A DNA stretch of 64,000 nt from Thinopyrum elongatum (taxonomy: Eukaryota; Streptophyta; Magnoliopsida; Poales; Poaceae), in contig CM022302.1 in assembly GCA_011799875.1 (NCBI GenBank), forward strand, positions 521,105,229 through 521,169,228, written 5' to 3'. The notes beneath the pieces are model-generated. The model had not been told where the DNA came from. It ran no database searches and saw only the letters and a program-made list of their open reading frames with translations. This document shows, piece after piece, positions 47,381 to 58,330 of the stretch (positions within the stretch are counted from its first letter, which is position 1; every line of letters begins with the position of its first letter). The position numbers were made by a program, and so were the translations under genes.

Positions 47381-48900
47381 GACATATCTTCTGCAACATG
47401 ACAATGACCAAAAGTTTAAATAAATTATGTAAAAGACAATATTATGTGATCCTACTCGACCTTATGATAGTCATCGCCACAGATGTGAAGACGATTAATT
47501 GAGACGTCAGCTCAAACAATCATATTTTGAAGTAATTTCTGCCCCTACAATCACCAAAAATAAGTCTGACCACATTTATTCTTTATCGACACTCATTCAG
47601 TACTGAGTATGTACTAGGAATACATCAACCTATTCCTATTTCATAGTGAAAACGATGAACTAAGACATGAAACTATTACTCTGAAATGTAAATTTGCAAG
47701 GAGTCCATTATTTTATTCATCGGGTGTATAAGAAAAGCAGCAGGTAACAAAAGGAAACTCCATATAGCAGCTCTTTCGATGACCCCATGTTTTTAGTTTT
47801 TTTCTTTGCTGGGAACATTACTATGAATAAAATGCAGTTGTCTTTCAATACTAGTAGTTTAACTGTCGATCTATTTCAGTTGCTTAGGAAAGATGACCTT
47901 GTACTTGTGTGGTATGGTGCTTAACTTGGTGTTTGCTGGGGGGAACACATGTTCAGTCATAACACTATCCACCGATAGTAAGAGGATCATAAGGTTAAGG
48001 ACACCGGAGTTCATTCTCTTTGGTGTTAAGGAGGTATCGTTCATGCACAAGCATTATGGCTAGGCTGATGATATGTTATTTTCAAGTTGGAACTGTGAGG
48101 AGATCCCATGGGCCAAGGCTGAGTGTGTTGCAGAGTATACATGTGTTTTCACTATCGTGCACATGGTTGTTCACTAACATTTATTTTCAGAACAAGTGTG
48201 TCGTTCTGTAGACTGGATATAATTAAAATTTTATTGGGTCCTGACTAGTCGACAAGATACTTAGTGCAACTTGTCCATAGGTAAGACCAAGATAACACTT
48301 TCTTCTAGTCACTCCATCATTTATTTTCTACAAACGACACCGCGGTCAGATTACAGTATGATAGCAATAAGAAAATAACAAGGTCACAAATCGCCTGCGC
48401 ACACACACGAAGAAAGAAAGAAACTATGCGAGGTGTTCAATAGCAAAATGTTAGGCAAGAACTAACCCAACTGTACTGCCCAACTAGAATAGGATAGTCA
48501 GAATTGGAGTTCCACAAAGAAGGTCTATGAAGAGATTGAACTCACCAAGGTAGTAATGGTGCAAAACTAGATTGAAATATTGTACGCGTCCACACCTGAC
48601 ACCCGAACAGTTACCAGATTTAAGCCACCTCTTATGTTCAATAGACCTACGAACACCAAAACAAACAACCGTCAGGGCACTATAATGAATAAAACCTAAA
48701 AAGCTAATGTCAATCGAGTAGGGAAGGTGTAACCTTATAGAAGAAGAATCAGAAACAACCCCCACTATCCGAAGGCCCCCCAAATTTTAAACCAATAACA
48801 GAGGACAACTATCAAACACTTGGTGTGCACTATCAAATTCACACAAGAGAAGAGTAATTAGAAATCATAGAAGGGACAAATCTGAACCAAGGGGAGAGGA
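47381..48900. other. CACTA interior, no recognisable gene
   Basis: AT-rich sequence with short chance frames. Likely intron or filler sequence of the CACTA element. I see no repeat structure or RNA gene. Confidence 0.4.
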
Positions 48901-48931
48901 GGCAAAATCTTCAAGTCGTACTAGCATTTAC

Positions 48932-49440
48932 CTTGTGTTTCTATGAATCGGGGGTGGGGATTGATCTGCTTTCCGTCCCCATTGCTGAACAAGGCACGCC
49001 TCTTGTGCCCTCAACATCAATGAATCAGCTGGGTCCGGTATGAGGTTCAGGAGGGAAGGCATGCCATGATCGATCTTCTCAAGATAGGGATCCTATGGCC
49101 GAATTGCGATCACGAAGGGAGCTCAAACTGTCACTGGAACTCCTCATCAATTGTGGCAGCCTGGGCGAGGAGGGGCGGCTGTTGCTACTCTTCGTCATCC
49201 AAGGAGAGCACGACCTCTACCTTTGATGGTGTAGAGGAGGACGACGGGCCAAAAGAGCTTGTGCGGCGGCGCCACGATCTGGAGGAAGATCCCTCTGCCG
49301 GCGACGATAACATTCCGGAAGAGCCTGACTTGCCTATCATGCCGGTCCAGGACAGGATCGGATTGGATCCTACGGTTGTGAGGAGAGGAGCAAAGATGAG
49401 ATAAAGATGGGCTTGGCCGACGCCGGAGCCCTAGTCAATT
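48932..49440 (-). other. Gene-like 5' exon and leader of unknown origin inside the CACTA
   Basis: Read on the minus strand, CT- and GC-richer sequence from 49440 (AGGGCTCCGGCG...) precedes an ATG at 49062. A 43-codon frame (MPSLLNLIPDPADSLMLR...) runs from it to ACACAAG/GTAAATG at 48932/48931, a good plant splice donor. It could be the first exon of the CACTA gene or a captured host fragment. I do not recognise the peptide. Plus-strand frames over the same stretch are also open because of the base composition. Confidence 0.3.
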
Positions 49441-49611
49441 AGCCCAGGTAGGCGGATCGACGCTGCTTCAATGCGGCGCAGTGGCCAGAGTAGGCTTCTC
49501 GGTTGTCGCGCCCCCATTGAAGCGGTGTCACCCTCCCATCCTGTCTGGTCGCTCCGACTGACAACAAGGCCATGAGTCACGTCCATTCTGGAGTGGCTAA
49601 CCGACATCGAT

Positions 49612-50030
49612 GCGGGCGCAATTCCGAGAGCGGTTCGCGCGAGAGAGTGTTTTGGTAGGACTGCGTACATTAGCACGAGTCCGAACGTCCGCAAACCTCC
49701 CCTAGATTTGGTTCCGGTTCGAAGTAATTCTGGCTCGCGGACTTAATTGTATATGTGTGTTTTAATACCTTTAATATATTATAAAACTATAAAAGTAATT
49801 CTGGCCGTATGAAATTTTGTCGGTCCATGCGCGGACGCAGTTCCGAGAGCGGTTCGTGCGAGGGAGTGTTTTGGTGGGACTGCATACATTAGCGCGTGTC
49901 CGGACGCCCGCAAACCTTCCCCAGCTTTGGTTCTGGTTTGAGGGTATTCTGGCTTGCAGAATTGATTTTATATATGCGTTTTAATACCTTTAATATATTA
50001 TAAATAAATGGTATAAAATATTTCTTATTT
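49612..50030. repeat. 219-bp tandem duplication
   Basis: Two diverged copies with period 219: 49612-49828 and 49829-50030. Shared runs include TTCCGAGAGCGGTTCG, GTGTTTTGGT, CGCAAACCT and TTTTAATACCTTTAATATAT. The repeated CGTCCGCAAACC-type core is common in Triticeae DNA transposons. Confidence 0.75.
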
Positions 50031-50539
50031 TCTGTCATGCCTCATTATTTTGTGACCTCGTAATATTTCCCTACCGCTCAAAAAAAAGTATGCCTACATT
50101 TCATAGTCCAACGCTAATTTTGCTTTTTTTACAATTAACGCCTACTGCTGAGAAACAATTTATGCCTACGGTATGAAATTTTGTCAAAAAATAATACTGC
50201 TGAAGTTCGAACTTGGCCCAACTAGGATGGACGCAAGGAAATCACCATCGGGATAGACTAGTGTTTACGTAGGTTTATGGCCACAACATTTATTTATTTC
50301 TTGTTGGAGCGAAGGGAGAAAAGAAAATGGGGAACCATAGTGGTCGCGCCTCCAACCAGACACAACAGTGAGGCTGTCTGGTCTAGCGCGTGACACCTCC
50401 GGGACGACGAGCAAGGTAGGCTGTTACTGGGCTTATTTTCCCCCCAAGCCCATCTCTTATTTATTCTCGCTCAACTTGCTTTTCTTGCCTCCTGTTTTTC
50501 TTCTCTTGGATCTTGGATGACCTGCCACCCGTTAAAGCG

Positions 50540-50985
50540 ATTTTGAAAAGTTCATAGAATTTGAAAAAGTTCACAATTTTTTAAACAAATCACAAAATTG
50601 AGAAAAGTTCGTCAACTAAAAAAATGTTCACGAATTTCAAAAAAAAATTACCGATTTGGAAAAGGTTAGCAGAAATTAAATAAAGTTCATAGATTTGAAA
50701 AAAAATTCATGAATTTGATAAAAAAAATCATGAATATGAAGTTTTTCATCAATTTTGGAAAAGAGCTCATCAATTTCAAAAAATGTATATCAAATTTTAA
50801 AAATAATCTTCAAATTTGGAAAAAGTTTCATCAATTCTGAAGAAAAGTTCTCAAATTTGAAATGAGTTCATTTATATTGAAAAATAAGTCATCGAATATG
50901 GAAAAAAGTTCATCAATTTTGCAAAAAAATCTTAATTTGGAAAAAAGTTCATCGATATGGAAAAAGTTCATGCATTTTGCAAAAA
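50540..50985. repeat. AAGTTCATCAATTTGGAAA-type minisatellite, degenerate
   Basis: More than 15 imperfect units of about 20-30 bases, each with an A-rich run followed by AGTTCATNNATTT. No unit is repeated exactly, indicating an old array. Confidence 0.7.
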
Positions 50986-51120
50986 GAAAAACAAATAGAA
51001 AAAACTAAAGAAAAGGAAATGATTAAAGAAAAAAACCGAACGAAAGCGGTCCAGAAAAAAACCGACCTAGGAAGCTACCCAAAACCGGGGGCTTCCCGAA
51101 CTGAAGAAAGAATAAAACGG

Positions 51121-51260
51121 AAAAATGAAGTTAGTAGGCACAAGCATTTAGATGTCCTAGTGGTTACTGGGTTTGTCTTTGAAAGAAGAGGTCTAGAGTT
51201 CAATCTTGTCGCCCCGCATCATTTTTTCAAGTTTAAGCAGAAAAAGGGTCAATGGGCTGG
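51121..51260 (+). other. Possible tRNA-derived (Pol III promoter-like) segment
   Basis: TGTCCTAGTGG (51153-51163) resembles an A box, and AGTTCAATCTT (51197-51207) resembles a weakened B box about 34 bases later, followed by a T-rich run. The spacing fits a tRNA-like promoter, but the B box has about three mismatches to GGTTCRANNCC. It may be a decayed SINE. Confidence 0.35.
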
Positions 51261-51279
51261 TCCATGCAGCATCGATGGA

Positions 51280-51305
51280 GGTGGGGGAGGGGGGGGGGGG
51301 GGGGG
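51280..51305. repeat. Poly-G tract
   Basis: A run of more than 20 G with one A and one T near its start, followed by TGCGCC. Its length is likely uncertain in the assembly, and it may form G-quadruplex structure. Confidence 0.7.
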
Positions 51306-51651
51306 TGCGCCGATGCCTTTAATCGAATAGGATTTGGCGTGATCTAGGTCGGAGAATAAAACAAAGGGACTACGTGTGATTTGGTTTTTGCTCGAACGGT
51401 TAGCAAATATTTTTGCGCCGAATTCATTATATGTTCCGGCGTGTCTAGTTAATTTTTATTTTTAATTATGTAAATTTGCAGTCTTATAACAGACATCACA
51501 TACAACACATTCATGGCAACATATAAGATATGTTGCAATCTATGTATAACACTATGGTCGCAAGTTGTAAATCTACAACGCATATGCTGCAACGCTTATA
51601 TGCGTATCTCCTCTGGATTTTGCAACCTATAGTCAAAATGTTGTAGAATAT

Positions 51652-51682
51652 GTGTTGCTTTATAGGGGATATCCTTGTAGTG
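51652..51682 (-). repeat. CACTA terminal inverted repeat, right
   Basis: The complement of the left end, finishing ATATCCTTGTAGTG directly before the ATT duplication. Confidence 0.75.
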
Positions 51683-53018
51683 ATTCTGCACAACTCCAAA
51701 TAAGCTAAAACTTCACGGAGATTTTTTATGGATTATTTAAGAATTATTGGAGCAAATAACTACCAGAGGGGGCCCACCAGGTGGGCACAACCCACCTGGG
51801 CGCGCCAGGAAGCCCAGGCGTGCCCTGGTGGGTTGTGCCCTCCTCGGCCCACCTCCGGTGCCCCTCTTCTGGTATATAAGTCATTTTGACCTAGAAAACA
51901 TAAGGAGAGGACTTTCGGGATGAAGTGCCGCCGTCTCGAGGCGGAACTTGGGCATGTGCACTTTTGCCCTCCGGCGGAGCGATTCCGTTGGGGGAACTTC
52001 CCTCCCGGAGGGGGAAATCATCGTCATCGTCATCACCAACATCTCTCCCATCTTTGGGAGGGCCATCTCCATCAACATCTTCAACAGCACCATCTCCTCT
52101 CAAACCCTAGTTCATCTCTTGTGTTCAATCTTTGTACCGAAACCATAGATTGGTGCTTGTGGGTGACTAGTAGTATTGATTACATCTTGTAGTTGATTAC
52201 TATATGGTTTATTTGGTGGAAGATTATATGTTCAGATCCATTATGCTATTTAATACCCCTCTGATCTTGAGCATGATTATTATGTGTGAGTAGTTACTTT
52301 TGTTCTTGAGGTCACGGGAGAAGTCATGTTGCAAGTAATTATGTGAACTTGATATGTGTTCGATATTTTGATGATATGTATGTTGTTATTCCCTTAGTGG
52401 TGTCATGTGAACGTCGACTACATGGCACTTCACCATATTTGGGCCTAAGGGAATGCATTGTGGAGTAGTTATTAGATGATGGGTTGCTAGAGTGACAGAA
52501 GCTTAAACCCTAGTTTATGCGCTACTTCGTAAGGGACCGATTTGGATCCAAAAGTTTAATGCTATGGTTAGATTTTATTTTAATACTTTTCTTGCGGATG
52601 CTTGCGAGGGGGTTAATCATGAGTAGGAGGTTTGTTCAAGTAAGAACAGCACCTAAGCACTGATCCACCCACATATCGAATTATCAAAGTAGCTAACACG
52701 AATCAAGCCAACATGATGAAAGTGATATGATGAAATTCCCGTGTACCCTCAAGACGCTTTGCTTATTATTAGAGACCGTTTTGGCCTGTCCTTTGCCACA
52801 AAAGGATTGGGCTACCTTGCTGCACTTTTGTTGCCATTACCGTTACTTGCTTGTTACAAATTATCTTGCTATCAAACAACCTATTTCCGACTATTTCAGT
52901 GCTTGCAGAAATTACCTTGTTGAAAACCACTTGTCATTTCCTTGTGCTCCTCATTGGGTTCGACACTCTTACTTATCGAAAGGACTACGATTGATTGCCT
53001 ATACTTGTGGGTCATCAA
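51683..53018 (+). repeat. Plus-strand Athila-type 5' LTR, second part
   Basis: It resumes with the ATT duplication and CTGCACAACTCC and ends GGGTCATCA before the PBS. It contains a GGTATATAAG TATA box near 51870, a GGCGGAGCG-rich leader, CAAACCCTAG, GTCGACTACATGGCA and GGGTTCGACACTC. Together with 45700-45877 the LTR would be about 1.5 kb, like the minus-strand copy at 21518-22997. Confidence 0.8.
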
Positions 53019-53028
53019 GGCTCTTTTC

Positions 53029-53046
53029 TGGTGCCGTTTTCGGGGA
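53029..53046 (+). other. tRNA-Asp primer-binding site of the plus-strand Athila-type element
   Basis: TGGTGCCGTTTTCGGGGA resembles the complement of tRNA-Asp (TGGCGCCGTTGCCGGGGA) with mutations. Use of tRNA-Asp is typical of Athila-lineage elements. It lies 10 bases beyond the LTR end. Confidence 0.7.
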
Positions 53047-53123
53047 GTGAAGCGCTCTTGGTAAGTGGAAATTGGTAAGGGAAAATTATTACTACGTGCT
53101 GAAATTTATTGTCACTTGTTACT

Positions 53124-54839
53124 ATGGAGAATCATCATTTGAGGGGTTTGTTCGGGGTATCTTCACCTCGACCAGAACCACAATTAGTTGCCCCTCAAGC
53201 TACTGCACCTACTGAAAATATTGGTTATGAAATTCCTTCGGGTATGACAGAACAACTGCTAGCTAATCCTTATGCAGGAGATGGAACCGAACATCCTGAT
53301 ATGCATTTGATATATGTGAATGAAATTTGTGGATTATTTAAGCTTGCAGGTTTGCCCGGAGATGAAGCTAAGAAGAAGGTTTTCCCTTTATCTTTGAAGG
53401 GAAAAGCATTGGCATGGTATAGGCTATGCGATGATATTGGATCTAGGAATTGGAATCGATTGAAATTGGAATTTCACCAAAAAAATTATCCTATGCATCT
53501 AGTTCATCATGATCAGAATTATATATATAATTTTTTGCCTCCTGAAGGAGAAAGTATCGCTCTAGCTTGGGGGAGGCTTAAGTCAATGTTATATTTATGC
53601 CCCAATCATGAGCTCTCAAGAGAAATTATTATTCAGAATTTTTATGCTCGGCTTTCTCATGATGATCGATCCATGCTCGATACTTCTTGTACTGGTTCTT
53701 TTATAAAGAAGACTATTGAATTCAGGTGGGATCTTTTAGAAATAATTGAACGCAACTCTGAAGATTGGGAACTCGACGAAGGTAAAGAGTCAGGTATTAA
53801 GCTTGAATTTGATTGTGTTAAATCTTTTATGACTACCGATGCTTTTCACAAGTTTAGCACTAAATATGGACTTGACTCTGAAATAGTAGCCTCTTTCTGT
53901 GAATCATTTGCTACTCATGTTGATCTTCCTAAGGAGAAGTGGTTTAAATATCACCCACCTATTAAAGAAGAAATTAAAGAACCCGACATAGCTAAATATG
54001 AAACTATCATTTACAATGTTGACCCAGTTGTTCCTACTGCTTATATTGAAAAACCACCTTTCCCTGTTAGGATAAAGGAGCATGCTAAGGTTTCAACTGT
54101 GGTTCGCAAAAGTCATATTAGAGCACCTAAACCTGCTGAACAAATTAAAGTAGAACCTAGTGTTGCTATGGTTAAAGATCTCCTGGTAGAAAATATTGAT
54201 GGGCATGTTATTTACTTCTGTGATGAAGCTGCTAGAATTGCCAAACCCGATGAAAAAGATAAACATAGACCTGTTGTTGGCATGACTGTTGTCTCAGTTA
54301 AAATAGGAGATAATTGTTATCATGGTTTATGTGATTTAGGTGCTAGCGTGAGTGCTATTCCTTTTACCCTATACCAAGAAATTATGAATGACATAGCACC
54401 CGCTGGAATGGAAGACATACATGTTACTATTAAACTTGCTAATAGAGACACCATCACATCACTTGGGATAGTTAGAGATGTTGAAGTCTTGTGTGGGAAA
54501 ATAAAATACCCTACTCATTTTCTAGTTCTTGGTTCCCCACAAGATGACTTCTGTCCCATTATCTTTGGTAGACCCTTCTTGAACACTGTCAATGCTACTA
54601 TAGATTGTCATAAACAAACTATCAGTGTTAGCTTTGGTGATGAGTCTCATGAGTTTAATTTTTCCAAGTTTAATAGACAACCTCACAAGAAAGAATTACC
54701 TAGTAAGGATGAAATAATTGGTCTTGCTTCTATTGTTGTGCCTCCGACTGATCCACTAGAACAATATTTACTAGACCATGAAAATGATATGCATATGCAT
54801 GAAAGAAATGAGATAGATAAAATTTTCTTTGAACAATGA
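53124..54839 (+). CDS. Athila-type Gag-protease polyprotein, 571 codons, ending at a probable nonsense TGA
   Basis: The start ATG (MENHHLRGLFG) follows the PBS by 77 bases. Gag occupies roughly residues 50-230 (MHLIYVNEICGLFKLAG, FPLSLKGKALAWY, LAWGRLKSMLYLCPNHEL), giving the RNA-packaging particle protein. I see no CCHC knuckle. A retropepsin-like region follows with D404-L-G-A in CDLGASVSAIP, the Athila form of the DSG/DTG active site, and CPIIFGRPFLN downstream. The frame stops at TGA after FFEQ. The minus-strand relative at 44663-45694 reads FFKQMP there, so the stop is probably a mutation and the frame once ran on into pol. It is by far the best preserved gene in the window. Confidence 0.85.
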   Translation: MENHHLRGLFGVSSPRPEPQLVAPQATAPTENIGYEIPSGMTEQLLANPYAGDGTEHPDMHLIYVNEICGLFKLAGLPGDEAKKKVFPLSLKGKALAWYRLCDDIGSRNWNRLKLEFHQKNYPMHLVHHDQNYIYNFLPPEGESIALAWGRLKSMLYLCPNHELSREIIIQNFYARLSHDDRSMLDTSCTGSFIKKTIEFRWDLLEIIERNSEDWELDEGKESGIKLEFDCVKSFMTTDAFHKFSTKYGLDSEIVASFCESFATHVDLPKEKWFKYHPPIKEEIKEPDIAKYETIIYNVDPVVPTAYIEKPPFPVRIKEHAKVSTVVRKSHIRAPKPAEQIKVEPSVAMVKDLLVENIDGHVIYFCDEAARIAKPDEKDKHRPVVGMTVVSVKIGDNCYHGLCDLGASVSAIPFTLYQEIMNDIAPAGMEDIHVTIKLANRDTITSLGIVRDVEVLCGKIKYPTHFLVLGSPQDDFCPIIFGRPFLNTVNATIDCHKQTISVSFGDESHEFNFSKFNRQPHKKELPSKDEIIGLASIVVPPTDPLEQYLLDHENDMHMHERNEIDKIFFEQ

Positions 54840-55200
54840 CCTCTGCTCAAACATAATTTGCCTATTGAAACTCTAGGAGGTCCTCCTCCACCTAAAGGTG
54901 ATCCTGTGTTTGAATCGAAACAATTGCCTGACACTCTGAAATATGCTTATCTTGATGAGAAAAAGATATATCCTGTTATTATTAGTGCTAACCTTTCAGA
55001 ACATGAAGAAGAAAGATTATTGAAAATTCTGAAGAAGCACGGAGCTGCTATTGGATATACTCTTGATGATCTTAAGGGCATTAGTCCCACTCTCTGTTAG
55101 CATAAGATTAATATGGAACCAGATGCTAAACCCGTTGTTGATCATCAACGATGTTTGAATCCTAAGATGAAAGAAGTGGTAAGAACTAAAATATTAGAAT
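54840..55200 (+). pseudogene. Athila-type pol start, truncated at the beginning of RT
   Basis: In the same frame as gag-protease: LLKHNLPIETLGG, DPVFESKQLPDTLKYAYLDEKK, IISANLSEHEEE, GISPTLC, then TAG (55098-55100), then HKINMEPDAKPVVDH and RT start sequence to about 55200. There it breaks into unrelated sequence. All RT catalytic motifs, RNase H, integrase and the 3' LTR are missing. Confidence 0.75.
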
Positions 55201-55204
55201 GCCA

Positions 55205-57080
55205 CTATGGCTATGTAAATACTGTAAATGTAATATCTCTTTATTATAAAAAACAATAGTAGGAGCCTCTCCTGCTGTTTTAATGTTAAAAAAAAAGGGT
55301 GCAGTATGGATAACTGTAGAGGGACCTCGAAAAGGTTTGCTTTATATCCCATAAGCTCACGACGTTAGGCCGTACAATTCGAATTGCCGATCAAAGCTTC
55401 GGATAAGGATACTTTGTATATAGGGAAAAAAAGAAATTTACAGATAAAAGGTTTACATAGGGCCTTGATGTGTGGGTTAACACCCTAACTGTGCCTGGCG
55501 ACGCGTCTGCGCTTTGCTTCTGTTGGAAGGAAAAAACTCCATGGAGGGGGTGGTTGTTCGATGACAGGTCCTTGATAAGGAGCTTCAAGAGGTTGCCGCG
55601 CTGTTGGGGCTTGATGCCGGATAGGTCCTAGACGGTACCTGTTCGTCATCTGAAGACGCGTTGTTCCATGGTACGGTTGAGCCGAACTCTTGGTGTTTAA
55701 ACCCCACAGCTGCCCATGGTATTTTGTGTGCGAAGTAGTGATATCGAGGCACGTAACGTGCCACTGTGGTGGGCATGCTGTGGGGGGCGTATCCCTATGT
55801 GCGTTGAACGCAGGGAGGCCCCTTGGCTGGAGATAGGGCCCGAGCTCGCTTGCTTGTCTCCCATGCCTTGACGGCGAGTCGGTACTTCGGCCCTTCGGCA
55901 CCAGTTTGGTATTCGGCTGCCAAGGCCACAGTGTGTTCCTCGGTCCAAAGAGAGCGTTCCGTGTTGCCATTAACTATGATGACGCCTTTTAGTCCGGGCA
56001 TTTTTAGTTTGAGGTAGGCATAATGGGGGACGACATTGTATCGAGCAAACGCCATTCGGCCTAGGAGTGTGTGATAGCCGATGCGAAAGGGGGCAATGTT
56101 GAAGATCAAGTCTTCGCTCCGGAAATTGTCCGGAGAGCCGAACACTACTTCCAAAGTGAGAGTGCCCGAACAGCGGGCTTCAATGCCGGGGATAACCCCT
56201 TGAAGGTGGTGTTACTGGATTTGATCCTTGACGGGTCAATTCCCTTTTTTCTGACTGTATCTTCATAGATCAGGTTGAGGCTGCTGCCTCCGTCCCTGAG
56301 GAGTCTGGTAAGGTGGTATCCATCAATAATAGGATCTAGGACTAGGGCCGCCGATCCTCCATGACAAATACTGGTCGGGTGGTCCTTGCGATCGAAGGTG
56401 ATTGGACATGCTGACCAAGGATTAAATTTTGGGGCTACAGGCTCTATGGCGTAAACGTCCCGAAGTGTGCGCTTCCTATCCTTCTTGGGTATGTGAGTGG
56501 CATAGATCATGTTCACTGTTTTAACCTCAGGAGGGAATTGTTTCTGGACTCCATTGTTTGGCCTGCGAGGTTCCTCATCCTCCTCGCCACGGGGGCTTTT
56601 GCCCATGTCTGTGGCTGTAAGTTTGCCGGCCTGCTTAATTACCCAACAATTACGGTTGGTATGGTTGGTGGTCTTGTCCGAGGTACCATGTATCTGGAAG
56701 GGCCTATCCAGGATGACGTCCGACTTGGTGGGTCCATCCTGATTTCCTATAGAGGGCTTTTTCCGCGGCCCTGACTTAGAATTACGGATTCCGACATTTA
56801 CTGTCGTGTCATCGGCCTCGGCGCCGTTGTGCCAACGCTTTTTTTTATTACGCCGTGGCTTCCTGTTGCCATCCCGGATTTCCGAAGTGCCGGGGTTTTC
56901 AGGGTTAGTTCTATGAGCTAACCAGCTATCTTCGCCCGCACAGAAGCGGGTCATGAGGGAGGTGAGAGCCGCCATTGTCTTTGGCTTACCTTGGCCGAGC
57001 TGTCGTGCGAGACATTCGTCCCGGATACTGCGTCTGAACGCGACTATGGCTTTGGCATCCGGACAATTGACTATCCTTCT
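55205..57080 (-). pseudogene. Tat-type Gypsy gag-protease region fragment
   Basis: Minus-strand frames from right to left: SIRDECLARQLGQGKPKTMAA and LTSLMTRFCAGEDSWLAHR (Gag), a basic stretch, RDVYAIEPVAPKFNPWSACP, DGGSSLNLIYEDTVRKKG (protease-like, DGGSS at the active-site position), then after a frameshift near 56150 LLGRMAFARYNVVPHYAYLK and GVIIVNGNTERSLWTEEH. This protease neighbourhood is typical of the Tat (RIRE2-like) lineage of grasses. Left of about 55800 the sequence becomes unrecognisable. Both ends abut other elements without LTRs, so it is a fragment. Confidence 0.65.
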
Positions 57081-57790
57081 ACATGTTGCTCCAAAGTTTT
57101 ACTGAAAACCAATATATCGTCAAAGAACAGAATGACACAGACTCGTAGCAGCGGTTGCAGAGTGCAAGTGATGGCACCAATGAAGGTCGGGGGAGCCGCC
57201 GCCAGTCTAAAAGACATAACCAAGAATTCCCAATGACCAGAATGCGTAGTGAACGCCGTTTTGTACTCCTCACCCTCTGCCATTCTGATCTGATGGTATC
57301 CTGCGCGCAGATCCATTTTAGAGAACCAGCTTCGACCAATTCGTCTAGCAGTTCATCTATGATCGGAACGGGGTACTTGCTGACAATTGTCATTTCATTC
57401 AGACATCTGTATTCCATGCATAACCTCCAGGTACCGTCCTTCTTTTTCACCAGAAGAGATGGGGAGGAGAATGGACTGGTACTTATCCAAATGATTCCCG
57501 CATCTAGCAGCACTTTAATTTGGCGTTCAATTTCATTCTCGAGTTCTGGTTTGTGCCGATATGGTCGCAGGTTGACAGGCTGAGCCACTTCCATGAGCAG
57601 AATCCTGTGATCGCAAGCACGCCGCGGTGGAAGGCCTTTGGGTTCCTCAGACACAATCATGTACTGCTCCAAAACTCTGAGAATTTCCACGGGAATTGAT
57701 TCTTCTTGGACCCCCGTGTCGCTCGCAGCATTCAAATGGACGACATAAGCTACTGACCTCTGTTTACAGGCAGCCACCCCTGAGAAGAAA
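57080..57790 (-). pseudogene. Gypsy (Reina-like) reverse transcriptase, truncated and frameshifted
   Basis: The minus strand gives RPYRHKPELENEIERQIKVL, STSPFSSPSLLVKKKDGTW, RLCMEYRCLNEM and, after a frameshift near 57310, MDLRAGYHQIRMAE and LFFDDILVFSKTLEQH. The last carries the F-x-DD form of the catalytic box. It stops at about 57080 where the Tat-type fragment begins. RNase H is absent. Integrase of a similar element type lies at 20357-21517. Confidence 0.7.
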
Positions 57791-58330
57791 TTGCAGAATA
57801 GTGAATCTAATCACTGGTGACTACCTGCAAGTCCACTGATCCTTGGTCTATGGTAACTGTCATCCATTGTGCCTCCCAATCAATGTGCATAGGACTATGT
57901 TTCTTGAGCCAGTCCATGCCGAGGATGGCGTCGTACACCTCCAATGATATGAGCTTGAAATCTATAACAAACTCTTGACCATGCGATGTCCACAGACATT
58001 GTGTAATGAAACTATCACATCATAATAATGCGCCGTCAGCTACCTTGACCTTGCAAGCTGTAGGCAACTTGCAAACCCCCGTCAGTTTAGAAGCCATTTG
58101 ATGATCTATGAACGAAGATGAACTGCCAGAGTCCACTAGTAAGAACATCTCTCTGCCTTGGATCCAAGCATGAAGCTGTATCACGCCTGGACCTAAAGAT
58201 CCCTCAATCGCTTGCTTGGAAATGGTACACAGATTGTCTTCGTCGGGCTCTTGAGGTTCTTGCTGGTGCTCGCCACTTGCTTCTTCTCCTCCAAACAGCG
58301 CCAGCAATTCCTCCACAACATGCATCTATA
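57791..58330 (-). pseudogene. Gypsy (Reina-like) protease region
   Basis: Minus-strand frame 58325-58020 contains FLLVDSGSSSSFIDHQMASKL, a DSG-type aspartic protease motif, preceded by an acidic linker (EEASGEHQQEPQEPDEDN). The part below 58020 links to RT in broken frames. Confidence 0.7.

Larger units (their letters stand above)
45878..51682. mobile_element. CACTA DNA transposon, 5.8 kb, inserted in the Athila-type LTR
   Basis: Left end CACTACAACAGGACCCC, right end CCTTGTAGTG (CACTACAAGG on the other strand). The 3-bp target duplication ATT flanks both ends (45875-45877 and 51683-51685). Removing the element rejoins CTACCTATT to CTGCACAACTCC, restoring the LTR. Both subterminal regions are rich in GCGTTGC, ATATGCG and GTTGCAA motifs, as expected for binding sites of a CACTA TNPA-like protein. 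Inside I see TNPA-like exons on the minus strand (46700-47380) but no TNPD-type transposase core, so it is probably non-autonomous. The interior also carries a minisatellite, a tandem duplication and gene-like fragments. Confidence 0.85.

Noticed and set aside
49066..49404. Plus-strand 112-codon frame in the CACTA
   Set aside because: No recognisable domain, and the opposite strand shows a better exon-like structure with a splice donor.
55485..55970. 161-codon minus-strand open frame
   Set aside because: It overlaps the degraded end of the Tat-type fragment in a different frame from the recognisable protein.
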